58,763 nt of DNA from positions 1-58,763 of the forward strand of contig DASZZH010000040.1 of the NCBI GenBank assembly GCA_035543335.1. The letters are read 5' to 3'. This document shows positions 41,694-49,950 of the stretch, piece by piece. The notes beneath the pieces were generated by a model. That model was not told the DNA's origin, searched no databases, and saw only the letters and a program-made list of their open reading frames with translations. The position numbers and the translations under genes are program-made. Numbering within the stretch: the stretch's first letter is position 1; each line of letters begins with the position of its first letter. This DNA comes from Burkholderiales bacterium (lineage in GTDB: Bacteria > Pseudomonadota > Gammaproteobacteria > Burkholderiales > JAHFRG01).

Positions 41694-42294
41694 ATGATCA
41701 TTGAGGAACGCATATTTCCAGGAACCGCAATGCCGGGTCAGGATTGGTGGCACGCCCTGTGGCCTGACCCCGACGCGGTAGTAGAGGTTTTAGGAATTGG
41801 CCCGGGAATGACCGTGGTTGATCTTTGCTGTGGGGATGGCTACTTTACTGCCGCTATCGCCCGGCACGTGGGTTCGGGGCGAGTCATCGGGTTTGACCTC
41901 GACCCTGACATGCTGGAACAGGCTAAAGCAGCCTGCGACGGAATGAAAAACTGCACGTGGCTGCTCGGTGACGCGATGGAGTTGAGTAAACTGATCACTG
42001 TTGCGGTCGACTACGTCCTTATCGCAAACACTTTTCACGGCGTACCGGACAAGATGGAACTTGCGCGCGAGGTTGCCAAGGTATTAAAGCCGGATGGCCA
42101 TTTCGCCATTGTGAACTGGCATGCTCTCCCGCGCGAAAAGACCCCGGTGTTAGGCCAACCGCGAGGGCCGCGCACCGAATCACGCATGTCCCCGGAACAG
42201 GTCTCCTCTATAAGTTATACCGGTGGGATTCCAGCAAGACCGTTTCGTGGAATTGCCTCCCTACCACTACGGAGCAATTTTCAGAAAAGCATAG
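41694..42294 (+). pseudogene. SAM-dependent methyltransferase, frameshifted near the 3' end
   Basis: The N-terminal 170 residues form a class I methyltransferase (VVDLCCGDGYFTAAIARHVG with the SAM-binding glycines, GRVIGFDLDPDMLEQA, LKPDGHFAIVNWHALP). After RMSPEQVSS the reading frame goes wrong; the expected C-terminus continues in another frame (GFQQDRFVELPPYHYGAIFR, stop at 42292-42294). Removing one A from ATAAGTTATA near 42213-42220 restores it. It could be a true single-base frameshift or a sequence error. The unshifted frame would end at 42323. Substrate unknown. Confidence 0.75.
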
Positions 42295-42335
42295 ACCAGC
42301 GATCGAGAAGCGTGTTTTTTTGAAGGAGATTAAAC

Positions 42336-42436
42336 GCTTCTGGTGCAAAGTTGATTCGGGCCCGCCATCCGTTGCGATTTAGAGAGACTTTCAACCACTA
42401 GCCATCGTAGGGTCGTGAAGTTGTTGCACCAGAACC
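42336..42436 (-). mobile_element. ~100-bp IS6-like-ended MITE, copy R5
   Basis: GCTTCTGGTGCAAAGTTGAT ... GTTGCACCAGAACC, same orientation as R3. It sits 40 bases before the reductase-like gene. Confidence 0.85.
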
Positions 42437-42476
42437 CGAACCGTTTTGCCACTAAAACACGAGGAGAAGGTTTTTG

Positions 42477-43544
42477 ATGCGCACTACTTACAAGATTCTA
42501 ATCATGGGCGCCTCTTACGGTTCGCTATTGGCATCCAAGCTACTGCTCGCGGGGCATACAGTGAAATTGGTGTGCCTCCCACCCGAGGCGGAGTTGATCA
42601 ACAAGGAAGGCATCCGAGTACGTATGCCAGTCAAAGGCAGGGACGGACTTGTTGAGATCGATTCGCGGCAACTGCCGGGTAAATTGTCCGCTGACGTTCC
42701 GCAGGTGGTTAACCCGTCTGACTTTGATCTTGTTGCATTGGCCATGCAGGAGCCCCAGTATCGTTCACCAGACGTGCGCGAGCTGCTGGACGCGGTGGCC
42801 AAAGCCAAAGTTCCCTGCATGTCGATCATGAACATGCCGCCGCTGCCTTACCTGGCTCGCATTCCAGGCCTCTCTGCTGATGCATGTAGAAGCTGCTATA
42901 CAGATCCCACCGTCTGGGACAGCTTTGATCCTGCGTTGATGACGCTGTGCAGTCCCGACCCGCAGGCGTTCCGCCCGCCGGAGGAAAAGGTCAATGTGCT
43001 GCAAGTCAGCCTGCCGACCAACTTCAAAGCAGCCCGGTTTGACTCAGACGCTCACACCGCCATGCTTCGCCAGTTGGAGTCGGATATCGAAACGATCCGG
43101 TTCGACACCGGTTCCGGCAAGATCGAGTTGCCCGTCAAGCTCAAGGTGCACAACTCCGTCTTTGTGCCGCTGGCGAAGTGGCCCATGTTGATCGCCGGCA
43201 ACTATCGCTGCGTAACGAAAGAGGGAATGCGGTCCATCAAGGACGCCGTGCATACCGACATCGAAGCATCGCGGTCGGTTTACAACTGGGTGGTCAAGTT
43301 GTGCAAGTCTTTGGGTGCGTCGGAGAAAGACCTGGTGCCGTTTGAAAAATACGCCAACGCGGCACTATCGCTTGGCAGCCCGTCCGCTGCCGCGCGGGCC
43401 TTGTTTGGTGGCGCCCCTAATATCGAAAGGGTGGATCGCCTGATGAAGGCCATAGCGCCGCAGAAGGGCATGCAATCCGATGTAGTTGATGAGGTAGTCG
43501 CTTTGGTCGATGCCCGGCTGGAGGTCAATCGGCGGGCAGCTTGA
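42477..43544 (+). CDS. Ketopantoate-reductase-like NAD(P)-binding protein
   Basis: About 355 residues with an N-terminal Rossmann motif (KILIMGASYGSLLASKLLLAGHTVKLV) of the ApbA/PanE type and a helical C-terminal half. The first glycine loop reads GASYGS. The C-terminal domain does not obviously preserve the catalytic Lys/Glu set of PanE, so it is best called a KPR-like or 6-phosphogluconate-dehydrogenase-fold oxidoreductase of unknown substrate. ATG 42477 is preferred over the preceding TTG. GAGGAGAAGG lies upstream. Neighbours are unrelated. Confidence 0.75.
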   Translation: MRTTYKILIMGASYGSLLASKLLLAGHTVKLVCLPPEAELINKEGIRVRMPVKGRDGLVEIDSRQLPGKLSADVPQVVNPSDFDLVALAMQEPQYRSPDVRELLDAVAKAKVPCMSIMNMPPLPYLARIPGLSADACRSCYTDPTVWDSFDPALMTLCSPDPQAFRPPEEKVNVLQVSLPTNFKAARFDSDAHTAMLRQLESDIETIRFDTGSGKIELPVKLKVHNSVFVPLAKWPMLIAGNYRCVTKEGMRSIKDAVHTDIEASRSVYNWVVKLCKSLGASEKDLVPFEKYANAALSLGSPSAAARALFGGAPNIERVDRLMKAIAPQKGMQSDVVDEVVALVDARLEVNRRAA

Positions 43545-43829
43545 CCCCCTTCCCGGTGGTCTTGAATGGCCGGTTTTGGCCGGTTCGCGACATGACGGAA
43601 ACCGACCCGAACCGGACATTCACGGTCAGTCGATCGCGAAGTTCCAGGCTTGCGGCTGGCTGGCACTGCGCTGGACCGGCGAGTTGTCCTATGTCTTCGT
43701 CGCGCTGAGCGCGGGGCTTGTAGCCTTTGGCCTGATTAACGCTGTTGCCGTCGCGAGAGGCGCTTGGTTCGGCCCGGGTCGGCTGGACACAACCCGAACC
43801 TGAAATTCTTTGCGTAGGAGAATCTTAAA

Positions 43830-43928
43830 ATGACCGAGCGATATCTTGAAGACTATGCAGTGGCACAGACCTTCGGCTCCGGACGGCTGCGCGTTGACAA
43901 GGAGCGGATCAAGACTTTTGCGACATGA
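43830..43928 (+). pseudogene. MaoC-type dehydratase, 5' fragment
   Basis: MTERYLEDYAVAQTFGSGRL, then RVDKERIKTFAT and a stop. This is the first 32 residues of a MaoC-like acyl dehydratase (normally about 150). A good TAGGAG ribosome-binding site remains. The gene is cut at about 43925, where a TOPRIM/ATPase fragment begins. No complete copy is nearby. The stretch 43545-43829 before it shows no convincing gene. Confidence 0.75.
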
Positions 43929-43929
43929 C

Positions 43930-44352
43930 CATACAACAGTTGTTATTCCTCTCGGTGGAAATCAACTAGCTCGTGGAGATGTTGATCAAGAGCTCGCTGA
44001 ACTGAAGCGCCTTGCTCCAAAAGTCTATGCCATTGTAGACAGTGAGCGATCTTCCGCAAGCGAACTCCCTTTGGAAGAGCGAAGGCGGTTCAAGACAGCG
44101 TGCGACGAAGCAGAAATCCCGGCCCATATTACGGAGCGTCGAGCAACGGAAAACTACCTATCGGAGCGGGCAATAAAAGCGTGTTTTGGGCCAACTCAGC
44201 GAGCCTTCATGCCCTTCGAGACTAGGGATGTAGTGAAGCCGTCTTGGGGAAAAGAAGATAACTGGAGAATCGCGAGCCTAATGAGCTGGGAAGAAATTAG
44301 CGATACGGATGTGGGAAAGTTTTTGGCGACTTACTTTCCGCCGAACGGTTGA
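43930..44352 (+). pseudogene. C-terminal fragment of an OLD-type ATPase/TOPRIM nuclease
   Basis: About 140 residues open to a TGA: TTVVIPLGGNQLA, KRLAPKVYAIVDSERSSASE (TOPRIM-like acidic centre), FKTACDEAEIPAHITERRAT, ENYLSERAIKACFG. This matches the end of AAA-ATPase/OLD-family endonucleases often found in defence islands. The ATPase part is missing and the frame has been joined to the MaoC stump, so it is a remnant. Assignment rests on pattern alone. Confidence 0.6.
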
Positions 44353-44379
44353 TCATTTATGGGTGATACTCGGAACACC

Positions 44380-44490
44380 AGGGTCAGAAACGAATTATTT
44401 TTGAAGCGATTAAAATTCTACTCCCGGCATTTAGCGTTCCGCAGAAAAATGCGACCCTGACTCCTTAGAATCTATACTAAACACTAAGAG
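44380..44490. repeat. REP-like palindrome around CAGGGTC / GACCCTG
   Basis: CAGGGTCAGAAACGAATTAT and, about 70 bases on, GCGACCCTGACTCC form an inverted repeat; a further GAGTCAGAGACGA follows. It resembles the dispersed repeats common in betaproteobacteria. Nothing else is seen between 44353 and 44602. Confidence 0.55.
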
Positions 44491-44602
44491 TCAGAGACGA
44501 TTTTCATAATTTCATAACCGCCAGTTGGGTACACAAAGATTTACTTTCTTTTGACATTCTCTACCGATCGCGGCAAAAAACAACTCATGGTGGAGTGTAA
44601 CC

Positions 44603-45064
44603 ATGGGTGATCTCGCCGTCGCTCGTGTCTTGCACGTGCTATGCGTGGTGCTCTGGATCGGCGGCGTCGCGATGGTCACGCTGGTCCTTGTCCCGGGCGT
44701 GACCGGCGAGCCGAACGGATTCAAGCGATTCGAATCAATCGAGCGGCGCTTCGCCACCCAGTCAAAAATTACGGTACTGCTCGCCGGATTGTCGGGGTTT
44801 TATATAGTTTGGCGGCTTGACCTGTGGGCGCGCTTTGCCGAGCTGCGGTTCTGGTGGATGCACGCCATGGTTGCCGTTTGGGTGATATTTGCCGCTGTCC
44901 TGTTCGTTCTTGAGCCGCTTCTGCTTCATGACTGGTTCCGTTCTCGCGCGTCACGCAATCCATACAAAACTATGTTGCTGATTCAGCGGCTGCACTGGGT
45001 TCTTCTGGCCCTGAGCTTGATCACGGTCGCCGGCGCCGTTGCCGGAAGCCATGGCGGATTCTGA
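44603..45064 (+). CDS. CopD/DUF2269-like four-helix membrane protein
   Basis: A 153-residue inner-membrane protein with four helices (ARVLHVLCVVLWIGGVAMVTL; TVLLAGLSGFYIVWRLDL; FWWMHAMVAVWVIFAAVLFVL; LIQRLHWVLLALSLITVAGAV) and histidines at helix ends (LHVL, MHAM, LHWV) that could bind haem or metal, as in the CopD and related families. GGTGGAG precedes the ATG. It lies just upstream of the FNR-controlled nrdJ but is probably transcribed separately. Function uncertain. Confidence 0.8.
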   Translation: MGDLAVARVLHVLCVVLWIGGVAMVTLVLVPGVTGEPNGFKRFESIERRFATQSKITVLLAGLSGFYIVWRLDLWARFAELRFWWMHAMVAVWVIFAAVLFVLEPLLLHDWFRSRASRNPYKTMLLIQRLHWVLLALSLITVAGAVAGSHGGF

Positions 45065-45096
45065 TTCATGGAATTCTCTTGAATTGGTAAAGCTTT

Positions 45097-45110
45097 TTGA
45101 TCTAGATCAA
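45097..45110. promoter_or_regulatory. FNR/ANR box upstream of nrdJ
   Basis: TTGATCTAGATCAA, a perfect palindromic match to TTGAT-N4-ATCAA. A -10-like TAGTGT at 45134-45139 places the box at about -41.5 from a start near 45145, the class II activation position. Confidence 0.85.
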
Positions 45111-45192
45111 CGCTCATATCAATTTAGAGCTTGTAGTGTGCTAGTTATCTTGGCACTATCAACGAGAGACAGTGCTTATCGGTAACGACGCT

Positions 45193-48030
45193 ATGACCCA
45201 ACAACTGGAACAAAAATCCGTACTCCGCGAGCAGGAAGTCTGCCGCCAAGTCCTGCTCGAAAAATATGCCAAGGGCGGCGAACAATCAATCAAGGAAGTG
45301 CGCTGGCGGGTCGCCAAGGCGCTCGCCGCGGCGGAGCCTGAAGAAAAGCGCGCTCACTGGGAGAAACGCTTCCTTGAAGCAATGGAAGCCGGTTTCGTTC
45401 CCGCCGGGCGCATCAACTCCGCCGCCGGTATCCAATTGCAGGCGACGCTCATCAACTGTTTCGTGCAGCCGGTGGGTGATTCGATCTCCAAAGTCGTAGA
45501 CGGCAAGCCGGGCATCTATGTTGCCTTACTCGAATCAGCCGAAACGATGCGCCGCGGCGGCGGCGTCGGATATGATTTTTCGGCGATCCGCCCCAAGGGC
45601 GCGGAAGTGAAGGGCACGCACTCACGCGCGAGCGGCCCGGTGTCGTACATGCGCGTGTTTGACCGCTCATGTGAGACAGTCGAGTCGGCCGGCGCGCGGC
45701 GCGGCGCGCAGATGGGCGTATTGCGTTGCGATCATCCCGACATCGAGGAATTCATCCACGCCAAGGATGCCGGCGACCTGGCCAACTTCAACATTTCTAT
45801 TGGCGTTACCGACGCCTTCATGCATGCGGTTGAAAGCGATTCCGAGATCGAACTGGTCCATAAGGCGCAGCCCTATAGCGATCTGGTTGCTTCGGGCGCC
45901 TATCAACGAGATGACGGACTGTGGGTGTACCGCAAAGTCTTGGCGCGCGAGCTGTGGGATCAGATCATGCGCTCGACCTACGACCATGCCGAACCTGGGA
46001 TCCTGTTCCTCGATCGCATCAACCGCGACAACAACCTCTATTACTGCGAGACGGTCGAGGCAACCAACCCCTGTGCGGAGCAGCCGCTTCCGCCCTACGG
46101 CTGCTGCTGTCTTGGTTCGATCAACCTGACGAACTTCGTGCGTCTGCCATTCAGCGAAGAAGCGCGCTTTGATTTCGATGCGTTCGTGAAAGTAGTGAAG
46201 GTCGCAGTGCGGATGCTCGATAACGTGCTCGACGTCACAACCTGGCCGCTTGAGGCGCAACACCGGGAGGCCATGAGCAAGCGCCGCGTGGGACTCGGCT
46301 TCCTCGGTCTCGGCGATGCGCTCATTATGCTGCGGCTGCGCTATGATTCCGTGGAAGCGCGCGCCATGGCTGCGAAAATTTCCGAGCACCTGCGCGACGC
46401 AGCCTACCGCGCTTCATCCGAACTTGCACGCGAGCGCGGTTCCTTCCCGCTGTTTAACGCCGACATGTATCTCTCGGGCGCAAGCTTTGCATCGCGCCTG
46501 CCGCAGGAGATCAAGGAGATGATTCGCAGGCACGGCCTGCGCAACAGCCACCTATTATCGATTGCTCCGACCGGTACCATCAGCCTCGCCTTTGCTGACA
46601 ATGCCGCGAACGGGATTGAGCCGCCGTTTGCCTGGGCCTACACGCGGAAAAAACGCATGGCGGATGGCACGATGAAGGAGTTTCCGGTTGAGGATTACGC
46701 CTACCGTCAGTACCGTCATGCGGGTGGTGACAGGGAGAATCTGCCCGGGTATTTCGTCACGGCGCTTGATCTCTCGGCGGCAGCGCACAAGGAAATGGTC
46801 GCCGTGGTTGCGCCGTATATTGACTCGAGCATTTCCAAGACCGTCAACATTCCCGAGACCTATCCCTACGACGACTTCCAGGATCTCTACTTTGACGCTT
46901 GGAAGTCAGGGTTGAAGGGGCTGGCTACCTACCGGCCTAATACCGTGATTGGCTCGGTGCTGGCGCTGGACAAGCCCGCAAAGATTGGACCGCAGGATTT
47001 CGCCTCGAACGACGTCAATCGTCGAATTGAGATCAAGGCAGTGCCGGTTCCGGTGCTCGCGTCCCTGCGCTGGCCGGGCCGGCCAACCCTCACGGGGGGA
47101 AACCCCGCCTGGACCTATATGATCGAACATACCCACGGAACATTTGCGCTGTTTGTGGGCCATGTCGAGAACGAAGGTCGGGCCTTTCCCTTCGAGGTCT
47201 GGGTCAATGGCATTGAGCAGCCGCGCGGGCTCGGAGCGCTAGCCAAGACACTCTCGATGGACATGCGCGCGAACGACCCGGCTTGGCTCAAGCTCAAGCT
47301 TGAGACCCTGGCCAAGACCGCAAGCGACGATGCCTTCGACATGCCGTTTCCGCCGCACGGCGAGAAAAAGCGTATGCCGAGCGTAGTTTCGGCGCTTGCG
47401 CAGGTAGTGCGCTATCGTGTTGAGCAGCTCGGTGCGCTGGATGGCCGAAAGACCGGCCCAGTGCTCGACGCCATGTTCAGCCTCAAGGAGCCCAAGACCG
47501 GCGCCGATGGCACCATGTCCTGGACTGTGGACGTGCTGAATCCGCACACGGGAGACGATTTCGTGCTTGGCCTCAAGGAGATTACCCTTCCAGACGGCGT
47601 CACACGGCCCTATTCGATGTGGCTCTCAGGCGATTATCCGCGTTCTCTGGATGGGCTGTGCAAGATTCTGTCTCTCGACATGCGCGTGATTGATCCGGCC
47701 TGGATCGGCATGAAGCTGCGAAAGCTGCTGCATTTTCCCGAGCCGCTCGGCGATTTCATGGCCTTCGTACCGGGCAGCCGGCGTCAGAAAAACTGGCCCT
47801 CGACTATTTCCTATGTCGCAGCGCTGATGATCCACCGCTACGTTATGCTTGGTATCCTCAACGAAGAGGGTATACCGTTGCAGCAGATGGGTATCTTGGA
47901 AGCTCCGCAGCGCGGCGCGGCGTCGGCGATGAAAGGTGGACGATGCAGCGAGTGCGGTAACTATGCCGTGATTAAGAAGGACGGCTGCGACTTCTGCACG
48001 GCCTGTGGGGCGGTTGGACTCTGCGGATAA
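45193..48030 (+). CDS. nrdJ: Adenosylcobalamin-dependent (class II) ribonucleotide reductase
   Basis: A 945-residue B12-dependent reductase that makes deoxyribonucleotides without oxygen. The redox Cys is in [10 protein letters not shown] (about residue 92); the active-site [20 protein letters not shown] (about 292-311) carries the thiyl-radical Cys and catalytic Glu. After the barrel come two tandem related modules ([20 protein letters not shown], and [20 protein letters not shown]). The C-terminal Cys-rich tail (CSECGNYAV, then [14 protein letters not shown]) is zinc-ribbon-like and probably shuttles electrons. ATG 45193 was chosen over a GTG at 45172. The perfect FNR box upstream suits an enzyme that works without oxygen. 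Confidence 0.95.
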   Translation: MTQQLEQKSVLREQEVCRQVLLEKYAKGGEQSIKEVRWRVAKALAAAEPEEKRAHWEKRFLEAMEAGFVPAGRINSAAGIQLQATLINCFVQPVGDSISKVVDGKPGIYVALLESAETMRRGGGVGYDFSAIRPKGAEVKGTHSRASGPVSYMRVFDRSCETVESAGARRGAQMGVLRCDHPDIEEFIHAKDAGDLANFNISIGVTDAFMHAVESDSEIELVHKAQPYSDLVASGAYQRDDGLWVYRKVLARELWDQIMRSTYDHAEPGILFLDRINRDNNLYYCETVEATNPCAEQPLPPYGCCCLGSINLTNFVRLPFSEEARFDFDAFVKVVKVAVRMLDNVLDVTTWPLEAQHREAMSKRRVGLGFLGLGDALIMLRLRYDSVEARAMAAKISEHLRDAAYRASSELARERGSFPLFNADMYLSGASFASRLPQEIKEMIRRHGLRNSHLLSIAPTGTISLAFADNAANGIEPPFAWAYTRKKRMADGTMKEFPVEDYAYRQYRHAGGDRENLPGYFVTALDLSAAAHKEMVAVVAPYIDSSISKTVNIPETYPYDDFQDLYFDAWKSGLKGLATYRPNTVIGSVLALDKPAKIGPQDFASNDVNRRIEIKAVPVPVLASLRWPGRPTLTGGNPAWTYMIEHTHGTFALFVGHVENEGRAFPFEVWVNGIEQPRGLGALAKTLSMDMRANDPAWLKLKLETLAKTASDDAFDMPFPPHGEKKRMPSVVSALAQVVRYRVEQLGALDGRKTGPVLDAMFSLKEPKTGADGTMSWTVDVLNPHTGDDFVLGLKEITLPDGVTRPYSMWLSGDYPRSLDGLCKILSLDMRVIDPAWIGMKLRKLLHFPEPLGDFMAFVPGSRRQKNWPSTISYVAALMIHRYVMLGILNEEGIPLQQMGILEAPQRGAASAMKGGRCSECGNYAVIKKDGCDFCTACGAVGLCG

Positions 48031-48439
48031 CTATTACCCGTTTGCAGCTACACGCGTTTCACACGGACGGTTTAGTTAAACATGCTGGCGCCCGAAAGCG
48101 ACCGTGCGGAGTAGCGGTGAAAAGGAGAAGGACGCCAGCGTCACAATGTCCAGTTTTCGTTGGGTTGGCGCGCGACCTCTATGCCGCTGACCAGCGTCAA
48201 GAAACTGTAGCGCACGACCCACAGCACCTCTGCTGGCCACCCCGCACAGACCGGCAAGTAAGAGTAGTTTGATCGAAACAGGCGTTTCTTTGCGGTTCAG
48301 ATTCATTTTCATTCCAAGCCTATGTCCATTGCCCAGATAAAATCTTCCTTTGGACAACAGGAACCGCCCCAGTCCGGGCAACCATCATCCGCATTGCGAA
48401 CCGCGAGCGGATATTTAGTTATTTACCCGCTCCCACCGC
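48031..48439. other. Gene-less stretch after nrdJ
   Basis: About 400 bases with no convincing frame, hairpin or repeat. Some pieces around 48110-48250 look like degraded repeat. No intrinsic terminator for nrdJ was found. Confidence 0.5.
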
Positions 48440-48814
48440 CTATTGCTGCGCTTTCGCAGCTAACTCGCGATGCAACTTCGCCAGCGCCAGGTTGTCCCGG
48501 GCAGCGTCCTTATACTTTTCGACAAGACGGTCGCAATGTTGAACTAAATTGTGCTTTTCCTGTAAGACGCCGATCTTGCCGTACGCCTTGCCCATTTGCT
48601 TGTGTTCCTCTGCCTTTGCCTGAAGCGTTTTCGCTTCCTGCTCGTAAAATGCGGCCAAGGCTTCATGGTCCGCCCTGGTTTTTGCGCTCTCGATTTTCTG
48701 CGCCTGCGACGACAGCTCCTGACCTGCACTCAACGCGTATTCACCCAACGATAAGCTAAGCGCGAGTAAAGCAGCGCAAGCACCCAGCGTGAGACAAGAT
48801 GACTTTCTGTTCAT
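48440..48814 (-). CDS. Exported helical protein of unknown function
   Basis: A 124-residue periplasmic protein. Signal peptide (LGACAALLALSLSLGEYALSA) followed by about 95 residues of continuous charged helix with heptad character (ADHEALAAFYEQEAKTLQAK, KYKDAARDNLALAKLHRELA). ATG 48814 has AAGGAGA seven bases upstream. An FNR box at 48925-48938 and a -10-like TATACT (minus strand, 48898-48903) predict induction at low oxygen. I do not recognise a named family; a periplasmic adhesion or stress function is possible but not shown. Confidence 0.8.
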   Translation of the reverse strand: MNRKSSCLTLGACAALLALSLSLGEYALSAGQELSSQAQKIESAKTRADHEALAAFYEQEAKTLQAKAEEHKQMGKAYGKIGVLQEKHNLVQHCDRLVEKYKDAARDNLALAKLHRELAAKAQQ

Positions 48815-48924
48815 AGCCGATCTCCTTTTTTCATCAATATTTACGCCAAGAACCGGGGTTATTTGCATATTTCCCACTTAAAACATTTTAGAGTTTGAGT
48901 ATATTCGTCAAATAGGCTGTTGTT

Positions 48925-48938
48925 TTGATATAGATCAA
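48925..48938. promoter_or_regulatory. FNR/ANR box upstream of the helical protein gene
   Basis: TTGATATAGATCAA, a perfect match to TTGAT-N4-ATCAA. On the minus strand TATACT at 48903-48898 lies about 30 bases from the box centre, which gives class II spacing for a start near 48890. Confidence 0.8.
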
Positions 48939-49068
48939 CTTCCGTGCACTTCGTATCCTGTTCTGCAATATTTGGCAGAAGATAAGGCCGAGCACCACAC
49001 CGAATTAGGCGAAAATCAGAAGCGAAGGCTGACGCAGCCTCGCGTATGAGCAATGGCGCGATGTTAGC

Positions 49069-49428
49069 CTACAAGGATTCTAAGTACGCGGCAAGCGCCT
49101 TCATTTCTTTCTCGGAGAGCTGCTCCACAATCCCGTGCATAATCGGCGAATTGCGCAGATTTTGCTGAATCACAGTAAGCTGCCGCACCAGATATTCGGC
49201 GTGCTGTCCGGCCAAACGAGGGAATATCGACGCACCTTCGGCGTTTTCCCCATGGCAGGATGCGCAAGCCGGGATTTTCTTGGAAGGAATGCCGTTTTTG
49301 AAAAGCGCCTTGCCTTCCTCGATGAGTGCAGTGGGACCTTTCTTGCCGCGCATGGGAGGCTGCTTCGCGTAATACTCGGCCAGACCGCTAATTATGGAAT
49401 CATCCAGTGTTCCGGCGATGCTCCACAT
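49069..49428 (-). pseudogene. Cytochrome c4-like gene, 5' half lost to an IS3 remnant
   Basis: 119 residues: MWSIAGTLDDSIISGLAEYY (the end of a first haem domain), then a complete second haem domain with CASCHG (CASCHGENAEGASIFPRLAG) and the distal Met region SPIMHG. In dihaem cytochrome c4 a first CxxCH domain and a signal peptide should precede. Here they are replaced upstream of 49430 by transposase sequence. As it stands it lacks export and the first haem. The FNR site and the next gene lie downstream and are unaffected. Confidence 0.75.
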
Positions 49429-49439
49429 AAAATCATGCG

Positions 49440-49780
49440 CCTCGGGACTCCGGACGCAGGCGGATATAGGAGCCGTCGTTCAACCAAAGCCTTGCTCGGG
49501 GCTTGAGAGTTTCCCTCGGCAACGTCCTTCAGGATCACCTTCTCCAGCGACAGGTCCGCCACCTGCTTCTTCAACCATGCGTTCTCGCGCTAGGCTTCCT
49601 TGAGGCGCTTCGCCTGATCTGCCTTCAACCCCCATACTCCCGGCGGCAGCGGCAGTAAGTCACGTCTGCAATCCCGGCATCTTTGCAGGCCTGCTGCACC
49701 GATTTACCCTCGCCCATCAGCACTTCGATCCGGCGCAGCTTCGCAACCACCTGCTCCGGGCTGTATCCCTTCTTCGCCAT
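49440..49780 (-). pseudogene. IS3-family transposase remnant (OrfA plus scrap of OrfB)
   Basis: On the minus strand from ATG 49780: MAKKGYSPEQVVAKLRRIEV, then a frameshift after CRREYGG and an internal stop (EA-stop-RENAWLKK), then VADLSLEKVILKDVAEGN of OrfA. A short piece of OrfB (NDGSYIRLRPES) follows and joins the cytochrome frame near 49440. Inactive; evidently deleted between OrfA and OrfB. Confidence 0.85.
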
Positions 49781-49875
49781 TCTCCGGCTGCTTGCTACAA
49801 GTTAAATATTACAACTTTCAGCCCGGCACAGAAAAAGCCGGTCACCTCACCGACGAACCGAAAGATTGATTTGAT

Positions 49876-49889
49876 TTGATCTAGATCAA
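49876..49889. promoter_or_regulatory. FNR/ANR box upstream of the porin-cytochrome cluster
   Basis: TTGATCTAGATCAA, a perfect palindrome. CATACT at 49912-49917 is in -10 position; the box centre is at -41.5 from a start near 49924, which is textbook class II spacing, 27 bases before the porin ATG. Confidence 0.88.
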
Positions 49890-49950
49890 ATTGATTTATA
49901 GGCAGCAGTTGCATACTAAAGCCTTGGAAAAGTAATGCCAGGAGGCGATG

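Noticed and set aside
35154..42436. The 100-bp elements as integron attC sites of a cassette array
   Set aside because: No RYYYAAC/GTTRRRY core sites, orientation is mixed, and the tips match IS6-type inverted repeats. A MITE fits better.
43510..43803. A 97-codon frame with one possible membrane helix
   Set aside because: Overlaps the end of the reductase-like gene and lacks a ribosome-binding site or family pattern; kept only as a possible remnant.
45065..45192. Cobalamin riboswitch before the B12-dependent reductase
   Set aside because: The leader is short and shows none of the B12-box sequence; the FNR box explains the region.
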